From Oribacterium sp. UBA3737 (GTDB lineage: Bacteria; Bacillota_A; Clostridia; Lachnospirales; Lachnospiraceae), in the NCBI GenBank assembly GCA_002371295.1, contig DFGZ01000283.1, positions 1 through 12,358 of the forward strand: a stretch of DNA of 12,358 nt, given 5' to 3'. Below, piece after piece: positions 1-5,806 of the stretch. Each line of letters starts with the position of its first letter. Within the stretch, counting starts at the first letter, position 1. Position numbers and translations under genes: made by a program. The notes beneath the pieces are model-generated. The model was given only the letters and a program-made list of their open reading frames with translations. It was not told the DNA's origin and did no database searches.

Positions 1-50
1 GCAAGACGACCGATACGACCAAATCCGTTAATAGCAACTTTTACTGCCAT
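1..50 (-). CDS. gap: Glyceraldehyde-3-phosphate dehydrogenase, N-terminal fragment (cut by window edge)
   Basis: Only the first 16 codons and two bases lie in the window; the gene continues beyond the left edge. They read MAVKVAINGFGRIGRL, the start of the NAD-binding Rossmann fold of GAPDH with its invariant GFGRIGR loop. The family oxidises glyceraldehyde-3-phosphate to 1,3-bisphosphoglycerate with reduction of NAD+ in glycolysis, in the cytosol. The start is supported by an AGGAGG ribosome binding site about nine bases upstream (61-66). A sigma-A-type promoter and a striking operator palindrome lie upstream. The catalytic Cys is outside the window, so functionality cannot be judged here. 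Confidence 0.92.
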   Translation of the reverse strand, partial: MAVKVAINGFGRIGRL

Positions 51-115
51 AGTAAATATCCTCCTGATATTTTCAAATGATATGTTAATTGGATGAAATT
101 TCCATCAGCACAGCT

Positions 116-144
116 ATTGTATGCCATCAAATGTATTTTTGCAA
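116..144 (-). promoter_or_regulatory. Probable sigma-A promoter of gap
   Basis: Read on the minus strand, a -35 box TTGCAA (139-144) is followed by exactly 17 bases and a -10 box TACAAT (116-121). This predicts a transcript start near 109 and a leader of about 58 bases ending at the good ribosome binding site of gap. Box matches are 4/6 and 5/6 to consensus. No better-spaced pair was found between 51 and 300. Confidence 0.6.
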
Positions 145-161
145 GTGCAAAAAGCTAAATT

Positions 162-177
162 TGTGAAATATTTCACA
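162..177. promoter_or_regulatory. Palindromic operator upstream of gap (Rex- or CRP/FNR-like)
   Basis: TGTGAAATATTTCACA is a perfect 16-base palindrome. Extended by one base each side it matches the Rex consensus of Bacillales (TTGTGAANNNNTTCACAA) at 17 of 18 positions, and it also fits the CRP-family pattern TGTGA-N6-TCACA exactly. Rex senses the NADH/NAD+ ratio and would be a sensible regulator of an NADH-producing enzyme. However, the palindrome centre is about 60 bases upstream of the predicted transcript start, just upstream of the -35 box, which is a typical activator position. Which protein binds is inference. Confidence 0.6.
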
Positions 178-295
178 GATATTTTTGCCATTTTTTGGTT
201 ATAGCTTAAATTTGCGCAGGGTTTTGCTGTATTTCATCATTTGTTAACAATCAGTCAATCAAAATTAATTTTTTCACAAACGCATTTTCTATAAA

Positions 296-350
296 ATAAG
301 GCCGTCCCATGTCCGCCCGTGCAAGCACCGCGGCCGCGTTACTGCCTTAT
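296..350 (-). other. GC-rich intergenic element with nested inverted repeats
   Basis: Within an otherwise AT-rich gap, 296-302 (ATAAGGC) is perfectly complementary to 344-350 (GCCTTAT). Inside this, CCGC (313-316) pairs with GCGG (330-333) and GTG (319-321) with CAC (326-328) around a CAAG loop. It starts directly after the T-run of the amidase terminator and lies upstream of the gap promoter. No known RNA family is recognised. It could be a small structured RNA, a remnant terminator, or chance. Confidence 0.3.
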
Positions 351-352
351 CG

Positions 353-393
353 AAAAAAACAGGTACCGAAGCTTCAAGCTCCGATACCTGTTT
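353..393 (-). terminator. Rho-independent terminator of the amidase gene
   Basis: On the minus strand an approximately 16-base-pair stem (two G-U pairs) carrying AAACAGGTATCGGAGC and its partner closes on a short TTGAA loop and runs straight into seven T residues (353-359). It lies about 55 bases beyond the amidase stop codon and separates that gene from gap. Confidence 0.88.
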
Positions 394-448
394 AAAATCA
401 CTGCTTTCCGAAGGCGACTTAGGAAAATGCCTTCGACAATCTGATAGC

Positions 449-1249
449 CTATGCAAAACCGTAATATTTATTTACTCCGAGAAGAAGGCCCTCTGCGAAG
501 CTTTCACATGCCGCCTGAGAATGGTCTGTTGCCTTATCTCCAAGCTCTACAGCCACCGATGCGATGGTGGAATAAGCATTTTGTACGGTATCCTCATCCC
601 TGCTTCCGCCGGAATAGATTCTGATGCCGCTTTCCCTGAGTCCTTCCACAAGGCTTTCTCCCAGCCTTTCAGACTTCTTCCAGTAGGAAGCTGCCGGCTC
701 CATGCCCTTCATGGAATCAGCTGTTCCCACATAATAAGCTCCCTTATCCTTTGATGTAGAATCAAAGTGGACAGATATATGACAGTCGGCCTTGTTGTTC
801 GCAAGAACAGCTCTCGCCACATCATCAAGCTGCACATCGTCTCCGTCCCGGATCATAAGAACATCGTACCCGTCCGCAAGAAGCATGGACGCGAAGCTCT
901 TTGCCACCTGAAGATTTACACTTGCTTCAGATGTCTTATCCGTAAATGTGGTTCCTCCGGAAACCGCAGAGTCCGTTGTTGCTCCGTCAGCCCTTGCCGA
1001 ACCATCCGGATGAACCGATACCTTCACAGATTCGCCTCCCTGTGTTCCATGACCGGCATCAACCGCAACAGTTATATCCTTCCTGTTCGCGGAATCACTG
1101 GAATACAATACAGCCTTTCCTGTATTTATTTTCGAATTTTCGGCATACTTCCAGTCAAGATTGAGCCCTATACCTGTGGCCGCAAATGCCGTCATGCCCA
1201 TAAAAACCGACATCGCAATTGCCGCAAGCGCCGTTTTAACCCTCTTCAT
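449..1249 (-). CDS. Secreted N-acetylmuramoyl-L-alanine amidase (Amidase_3 family)
   Basis: This is a 266-residue exported zinc amidase that would cut the bond between MurNAc and L-alanine in peptidoglycan. The start at 1249 was preferred over a longer in-frame one at 1321. It is preceded by GAGGAAG and begins with a textbook signal peptide (MKRVKTALA..., hydrophobic core, cleavage after AFA near residue 23), while the longer start overlaps the likely promoter. All four expected active-site positions are visible: His67 in VDAGHG, Glu108 in SEASVNL, His161 in SVHFDS and catalytic Glu235 in AVELG. About 40 residues lie between the first His and Glu, as in several clostridial members. There is no wall-binding domain. 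The gene stands alone between its own promoter and terminator, downstream of uppP. Confidence 0.88.
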   Translation of the reverse strand: MKRVKTALAAIAMSVFMGMTAFAATGIGLNLDWKYAENSKINTGKAVLYSSDSANRKDITVAVDAGHGTQGGESVKVSVHPDGSARADGATTDSAVSGGTTFTDKTSEASVNLQVAKSFASMLLADGYDVLMIRDGDDVQLDDVARAVLANNKADCHISVHFDSTSKDKGAYYVGTADSMKGMEPAASYWKKSERLGESLVEGLRESGIRIYSGGSRDEDTVQNAYSTIASVAVELGDKATDHSQAACESFAEGLLLGVNKYYGFA

Positions 1250-1291
1250 TTCTTCCTCTCTCCTCGTTACATACAGCTTCCATGCTCTATG

Positions 1292-1321
1292 TTTATATCT
1301 GCTGCAGAAAATCAAGTCCAA
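1292..1321 (-). promoter_or_regulatory. Possible promoter of the amidase gene
   Basis: On the minus strand a -10 box TATAAA (1292-1297, 5/6) lies 18 bases downstream of a weak -35 TTGGAC (1316-1321). The predicted leader is about 36 bases and contains the ribosome binding site. An alternative -10 TATATT lies further upstream at about 1335-1340. Because the uppP terminator is at 1446-1490, the amidase needs a promoter somewhere in 1250-1445. Confidence 0.4.
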
Positions 1322-1445
1322 AAAGATACGAATATACCCCCGATAACTTTTTCACAAAAACACGTTCCACTCATTTATCCGAATATCTATACAGTTGAAA
1401 TCGACTATGTTCTGCTTATTTATAAACCTGTAACGAGCATAGTTC

Positions 1446-1490
1446 AAAAAAAGAGGGTCCGCAACCGACAATCGGTTACGTCCCTCTTAA
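1446..1490 (-). terminator. Rho-independent terminator of the uppP operon
   Basis: On the minus strand AAGAGGG pairs with CCCTCTT and AACCGA with TCGGTT, with a small internal loop between them, followed by seven T residues (1446-1452). It begins 15 bases after the uppP stop codon and closes the four-gene operon. Confidence 0.9.
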
Positions 1491-1505
1491 GTATTTCTTA
1501 CACCC

Positions 1506-2342
1506 TCAGGAAGCCGCAGAAACAGCGAACCAGATGAGCACGATGAGTCCGACAGCTATACGATAATATCCGAAGATGACGAAGCTGTTCTTGCGTATGT
1601 ACTTCATCAAAAAGTTTATGCAGTAGATGCTGACGGCATAAGCTATCACCATTCCCAGTATCAGATAGAACCATTGTACCCCATTAAAATCCGTTCCATG
1701 TTTGAGAAGTTTCAGAAAACTGGCTCCGAACATGACAGGAACAGACAGGAAAAACGAGAACTCTGCCGCAACGGTTCTTGATACACCGAGAACCATGGCT
1801 CCGATAATGGTCGATCCGGATCTTGAGGTGCCCGGTATCAGTGCAAGGCACTGGAACAGACCTATGAAAAGAGCTGTTTTCATATCGAGCTCATTCAGAT
1901 TACGGACAGAGAACTCCATATGTTCATTTCTTTTCTCCACCAGTATGAAGATCACACCGTAGATGATAAGCGCCAGGGATACAACCAGCCCGTTATAAAG
2001 ATAGGTATCCAGGAAATCGTCCAGAATGAGTCCGAATACAGCCGCGGGAAGACATGCCACTATTATCTTTATCCAAAGCTCTATCTTTGAAGGGACTATA
2101 GCCACTCCGCCCTGTCTTCTGCCGGCAAACGGCCAGAGCTGTTTGAAAAAGGTCGTAACTACCGCCATAATGGCACCAAGCTGTATAACAACCTCAAATA
2201 CTTCATAGTACTCTGCCGGCTGGCGAAGCTTAATGATATCATTAACAAGGATCATATGTCCTGTAGATGAAACAGGGAGCCACTCTGTGAAGCCTTCCAC
2301 AAGTCCAAATACAATGACCTTTAAAATTTCAATAAAACTCAT
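1506..2342 (-). CDS. uppP: Undecaprenyl-diphosphatase (UppP/BacA)
   Basis: This is a 278-residue polytopic membrane phosphatase that converts undecaprenyl diphosphate to undecaprenyl phosphate on the outer face of the membrane, recycling the lipid carrier for peptidoglycan and wall polymers. Family members can confer bacitracin tolerance. The two diagnostic motifs are present. The first is EGFTEWLPVSSTGH at residues 16-29, with Glu16, Glu20 and His29 matching the catalytic positions known in the E. coli enzyme. The second is PGTSRSGST at 170-178, with the essential Arg174. Multiple hydrophobic segments and a length near the family norm indicate an intact protein. The start has AAGGAG about eight bases upstream and lies 16 bases after the ung stop codon, so the gene is the last of an operon. 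Confidence 0.97.
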   Translation of the reverse strand: MSFIEILKVIVFGLVEGFTEWLPVSSTGHMILVNDIIKLRQPAEYYEVFEVVIQLGAIMAVVTTFFKQLWPFAGRRQGGVAIVPSKIELWIKIIVACLPAAVFGLILDDFLDTYLYNGLVVSLALIIYGVIFILVEKRNEHMEFSVRNLNELDMKTALFIGLFQCLALIPGTSRSGSTIIGAMVLGVSRTVAAEFSFFLSVPVMFGASFLKLLKHGTDFNGVQWFYLILGMVIAYAVSIYCINFLMKYIRKNSFVIFGYYRIAVGLIVLIWFAVSAAS

Positions 2343-2358
2343 AAATTCTCCTTTTTAT

Positions 2359-3030
2359 TCAAAGATTATCTATCTGCCAGTCAATAGGCTCTATACCATG
2401 AGACTGTAAGAACTCATTGGTCTTCGAAAACGGCTTTGAACCGAAGAAACCTCTGTAGGCACTCAAAGGGCTCGGATGCGGTGCCTTCAGAATTAGATGC
2501 TTCGGATTATTGAGCATCGATGCCTTCATCTGAGCAGGTCTTCCCCAAAGGATGAACACCAGAGGACGGTCTATTTCATTGAGCACTCTGATGGCTGCAT
2601 CCGTAAACTCCTCCCAGCCCATTCCCCTGTGGCTGTTTGCCTGATGGGCTCTTACCGTAAGAACGGTGTTCAGAAGCATCACTCCCTGATCCGCCCACTT
2701 TTTGAGATAGCCGTTGTTCGGTATATAGCACCCCAGGTCGCTGTTAAGCTCTTTATAAATATTCACAAGGGATGGAGGAATGTCTATCCCCGGTTTCACA
2801 GAAAACGAAAGTCCGTGGGCCTGTCCCGGCTCGTGATAGGGATCCTGTCCGAGTATCACGGCTTTAACTCTGGAAAGGGGCGTAAATTCAAAAGCATTGA
2901 AAATATCCTCTGCGGGAGGATAAATCTTTTCGGTTTTGTACTCCTCATTTACCCTGTCATACAGTTCCTTGTAATAAGCCTTGGCAAACTCCGGTTCAAG
3001 GAGAGCCTGCCAGTCGTTTTTTATCATCAT
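2359..3030 (-). CDS. ung: Uracil-DNA glycosylase (family 1)
   Basis: This 223-residue enzyme excises uracil from DNA as the first step of base-excision repair. Motif A, GQDPYH at residues 61-66, supplies the catalytic Asp63. LLNTVLTV near 119-126 carries the uracil-contacting Asn121, and HPSPLS at 185-190 carries the catalytic His185 and the DNA-intercalation loop. Length is standard for the family. The start codon overlaps the stop of the upstream metallophosphoesterase gene (ATGA), with GGAG about eight bases before it, which suggests translational coupling. A second ATG directly follows the first, so the start may be one codon later. Membership of an operon with uppP does not by itself imply a shared function. 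Confidence 0.97.
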   Translation of the reverse strand: MMIKNDWQALLEPEFAKAYYKELYDRVNEEYKTEKIYPPAEDIFNAFEFTPLSRVKAVILGQDPYHEPGQAHGLSFSVKPGIDIPPSLVNIYKELNSDLGCYIPNNGYLKKWADQGVMLLNTVLTVRAHQANSHRGMGWEEFTDAAIRVLNEIDRPLVFILWGRPAQMKASMLNNPKHLILKAPHPSPLSAYRGFFGSKPFSKTNEFLQSHGIEPIDWQIDNL

Positions 3031-3734
3031 TTATTTTCTCCGTCACTGCCATAATAAAGCCTCTGCCGCTTTCCCATGGACACGTTTTTATATAAATCGT
3101 AAAGGAAGGAGCCTGTCTTTCCCTCTTCGGGATGGTCACCCTTCTTAAGATCAAGAATGTATTTCCCGTAGGCATTTATGATGGTCGTACCTGATGTGTG
3201 GGTACGCACTCTCGTAAAATCACCGTAGGTCTTATGCACATGACCGTGAATCATGTACTTGGGATGATATTTCTCCATGAGCTCGTTAAAGCACCCGAAG
3301 CCTCTATGCGGAAGATCGTCCATATCTCCATAGCCCTTTGCGGGGGCATGGGTCAGCAGTATATCAAAGCCGTTATGAAGCTTGATACTGCCTCTTAAAC
3401 GGTCTATGCGCTTCTCCATATCTCTTTCCGAATACATGTACGCTCCATCCTTATACTTCATGGAGCCTCCAAGTCCCAGAATCCTGAGGCCGTGGTAATC
3501 AATGATCCTGTCATCCGCGCAGTCACATCCAAGAGGCGGATCAGTCTCATAATAAGTATCATGATTTCCCGGAACATATATAACCGGTGCATGTCCCACC
3601 GTTACAAGAAATTCAAGATATCTCGAGCTCAGGTCCCCTGCAGAGATGATCAGGTCCACATCTCTGAGCTTTGATTCATCATAGTAATCATACAGCGCTT
3701 TATCCTCTTCATCGGCTATCAGAAGAACCTTCAT
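3027..3734 (-). CDS. Metallophosphoesterase (calcineurin-like), clostridial type
   Basis: A 235-residue cytosolic protein with the calcineurin-like di-metal fold: GDL at residues 33-35, GNHD at 56-59, His129 in LLTHAP and GHVH at 164-167. The first metal motif is atypical: the usual D-x-H is D-E-E here (Asp8, Glu10 in IADEED). From memory, related clostridial proteins also carry this change, so it is probably a subfamily trait and not decay. The substrate is unknown; the family includes phosphodiesterases acting on nucleotides and proteins. The start at 3734, with GGAGGGGAG upstream, overlaps the end of the preceding gene by 26 bases, and the stop overlaps the ung start, so this is a tightly packed operon member. 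Confidence 0.85.
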   Translation of the reverse strand: MKVLLIADEEDKALYDYYDESKLRDVDLIISAGDLSSRYLEFLVTVGHAPVIYVPGNHDTYYETDPPLGCDCADDRIIDYHGLRILGLGGSMKYKDGAYMYSERDMEKRIDRLRGSIKLHNGFDILLTHAPAKGYGDMDDLPHRGFGCFNELMEKYHPKYMIHGHVHKTYGDFTRVRTHTSGTTIINAYGKYILDLKKGDHPEEGKTGSFLYDLYKNVSMGKRQRLYYGSDGENK

Positions 3735-5673
3735 CCGTCTTCTCCCCTCCGTTTGTCATAAATCCACTCATGCGCATCAGCTCTCTGGAACGCAGGTCAA
3801 ATGCCTCCACAGGAGGTATGGTGCCCAGCACGTTGTCATTGAGCCAATGCATATTTACTATCTCTTCACCCGTAAGTCTCGGGGAATCCTCAGGCTTTAT
3901 GAGCCCGGTCTGGCTGTACAGTTCCCCGTCAAAAGGATTCAGCCTGTCATCCATAATACCGTTTCTGAGAACCCTGAGCATCTTTTTTGTAGAGTATCCA
4001 AGCTGTCTTGACAGGATCACGTCTATAACCCCGGACTTCATCCCAAACCAGAAGTTAAGGGCTTTATGGTCTCTTGTCAACATGGAATTGCCCCAGGTGC
4101 CGCACAAAATCGAGTCAATGATTATCTCGTAGAACTTTCCCCAGTCAAAAATCGGCATGGCAATGTTTGAGACCACGTCTCCGTCAGCCACCATATAAAC
4201 TCCGAACTCTCTGGATATGCGCTTCGGAGGATTGATCTCCGGTCCCGAGATGGTCATGATATTTTCATCTTTCATCTCCTGCTTCCAGTCACCGTCCTTA
4301 AGTCCGGTCCACTTAAGATGGACTCGCACATACGGATTCACCATCTGGGCACCAATCGCAAATGCATTGACATTGGCAAGAGTTCCGTACTGGGGGCAAA
4401 GTTCAGCATATCCGATGTCGTTGCCGTCCGTAACTGAAGCCGCAAGAGCCCCCATCAGGTATTTTGCCTCATACATGCGGCCGTAATAGGTCCTTATGGT
4501 GTTGTAATTGGTATTCACCGAACAATTCAGTATATAGATATCCGGATGCTTTATCTGGGCCTTTACAGAAGCCTCAATCATCATAGCTGTTGTGGTAAAG
4601 ATGACATTGGCACCGGTCTCTGCCGCAGCGTCTATGGCATCGGAAACCTGCTTCGGGGTCTCACAGTTCTCAAACTTTATGGTATCTATACGGTCACCGA
4701 ATCTGTCCTTCAGATACTGTCTTCCAAACTCGTGGGCATAGGCCCAGCTTGAGGTCTCTGCACTCTTCTCGTAAATAAAAGCGGTCCTCAGGGTCTCGCC
4801 CCTGAAACCCTTGTCCTGAGTACCGAAAATACTGAAAAGATTAGGCTTGTCCTGCTTCTCCAGAACCTCCGGATCCTTCACGAGACTTACGTCGTCAGCA
4901 TCCTTCAGAAACTCATTCCAGATATGATCAAGATTATCCTCTATCTGCGCATTGGAAACATCCTGAAGATTATATAGCCCGTAGATGGTGATATAAAGAA
5001 GAAATGCATCTCCTCTTGTCACCTCAAGATGATTTCCTCCCTTGCGGTCAAAGATATCCGAAAATCTGTCAAAGGCAGACTTTACATTTTTTCTGGTGTC
5101 AGTATCCCATGGTTTTGACATGGGAAGTCCCAGAACATCACACAGCTTCTGGTACCTGCCCTCTTCGGAAAACCGTATCCCGTAGAAGCCCGCCGCCTTG
5201 AAGAATTCCACGAACTCATAATAGATGTTGTTCTCTTTTGACCCGTTTCTCTCCGGCAGAAGTCTGATGACATCCGCCATTATGGAAACCGCACCGTTGA
5301 ATTTGGATACGGATACTCTCTTATTGCCCTCCTGAACATAAAAACGGTTCATATACTCATAAACAAGTATGGCATCCCTTATCCCCTGATTGATGGCCGC
5401 ATCATAAAGAATGCCCCATTTCAGGGCGAACTCGGTCTTGGTGCTCAGAATAGGCATGAAATTGGTGGCAAAGGCCTCCTGTCTTCCTTTGGTCTTTGTA
5501 CCCGCTATAGCGGAAATTGGTATCTCCATAACTCCCATACGGTTCTCTGCAGTGATGGAACTCTGGGAAATAATATCATCCAGGGCTGTAAGATAAGGAT
5601 AACGGCCTCCTGCCACGTCCTTACGATATTGCCCGTCGCCAAGATGCTTGGCTTTTACATAGTCATCCAACAT
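3709..5673 (-). CDS. Cytosolic fusion: ParB-like N-terminal domain plus BMP/PnrA-like binding domain
   Basis: This is a 654-residue protein with no signal peptide, lipobox or membrane segment. Residues about 50-140 look like a ParB/sulfiredoxin-type domain (EIPISAIAGTKTKGRQ near 50-65; YVQEGNKRVSVSKF at 112-125, recalling the ParB GxxR element). Residues about 275-530 resemble the BMP/PnrA family of nucleoside-binding proteins, which are normally secreted lipoproteins: an early FGTQDKGF segment, RMYEAKYLMGALAAS at 399-413 (typical of BMP) and NVNAFAIGAQMVNP at 434-447. A helical region of about 130 residues links the two, and the 120-residue C-terminus is unassigned. The function is unknown; an intracellular nucleoside or small-ligand sensor is an inference. 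It heads the operon with the metallophosphoesterase, ung and uppP. The start has only a weak AAGG nearby, while a strong AGGAGG lies 28 bases upstream. Confidence 0.75.
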   Translation of the reverse strand: MLDDYVKAKHLGDGQYRKDVAGGRYPYLTALDDIISQSSITAENRMGVMEIPISAIAGTKTKGRQEAFATNFMPILSTKTEFALKWGILYDAAINQGIRDAILVYEYMNRFYVQEGNKRVSVSKFNGAVSIMADVIRLLPERNGSKENNIYYEFVEFFKAAGFYGIRFSEEGRYQKLCDVLGLPMSKPWDTDTRKNVKSAFDRFSDIFDRKGGNHLEVTRGDAFLLYITIYGLYNLQDVSNAQIEDNLDHIWNEFLKDADDVSLVKDPEVLEKQDKPNLFSIFGTQDKGFRGETLRTAFIYEKSAETSSWAYAHEFGRQYLKDRFGDRIDTIKFENCETPKQVSDAIDAAAETGANVIFTTTAMMIEASVKAQIKHPDIYILNCSVNTNYNTIRTYYGRMYEAKYLMGALAASVTDGNDIGYAELCPQYGTLANVNAFAIGAQMVNPYVRVHLKWTGLKDGDWKQEMKDENIMTISGPEINPPKRISREFGVYMVADGDVVSNIAMPIFDWGKFYEIIIDSILCGTWGNSMLTRDHKALNFWFGMKSGVIDVILSRQLGYSTKKMLRVLRNGIMDDRLNPFDGELYSQTGLIKPEDSPRLTGEEIVNMHWLNDNVLGTIPPVEAFDLRSRELMRMSGFMTNGGEKTDEGSSDSR

Positions 5674-5688
5674 AATATATTACCTTAA

Positions 5689-5706
5689 GCAGTTTTACTG
5701 CCTCCT
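5689..5706 (-). promoter_or_regulatory. Displaced AGGAGG plus short palindrome in the leader of the ParB/BMP gene
   Basis: GCAGTTTTACTGC (5689-5701) is a perfect inverted repeat with a three-base centre. It abuts CCTCCT (5701-5706), which is AGGAGG in the mRNA. AGGAGG is too far from the ATG at 5673 to act directly. If the 13 bases fold, it would be brought closer to the start. Alternatively the palindrome is an operator. No clear promoter was found in 5674-5718. Confidence 0.3.
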
Positions 5707-5718
5707 GATCATACATAC

Positions 5719-5742
5719 AAAAAAAGCCGCTCCTTCAGCTTC
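5719..5742 (-). terminator. Rho-independent terminator after the wall-repeat protein gene
   Basis: On the minus strand AAGCTG pairs with CGGCTT around an AAGGAG loop and is followed by seven T residues (5719-5725). It lies about 65 bases beyond the stop codon and separates the choline locus from the ParB/BMP operon. Confidence 0.7.
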
Positions 5743-5756
5743 ATTACACGCAAGAA

Positions 5757-5784
5757 CGGGACCAGACTTTTATGCCTGATCCCG
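5757..5784 (-). other. Second hairpin upstream of the terminator
   Basis: CGGGATCAG pairs with CTGGTCCCG (nine pairs, one G-U) around a ten-base loop, starting about 22 bases after the stop codon of the wall-repeat gene. It has no T-run, so it is unlikely to terminate alone; it may protect the 3' end of the message. Confidence 0.5.
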
Positions 5785-5806
5785 GATTAGTCATCTCGCT
5801 CCGCAA

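Noticed and set aside
241..250. TTGTTAACAA, a perfect ten-base palindrome resembling clostridial Rex half-sites
   Set aside because: The clostridial Rex consensus needs a four-base spacer between half-sites (TTGTTAANNNNTTAACAA); here the half-sites are merged, and short AT-rich palindromes are common in such gaps.
767..1537. A 256-codon plus-strand open frame
   Set aside because: It is antisense to the amidase and its promoter and crosses the uppP terminator; the translation is rich in Cys, His and Arg with no recognisable domain.
2497..3054. A 185-codon plus-strand open frame
   Set aside because: It is the antisense shadow of ung, whose motifs and length are decisive.
5708..5713. TATGAT as a -10 box for the ParB/BMP operon
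   Set aside because: No -35 box at 16-18 bases upstream and no proper extended -10; too weak to call.
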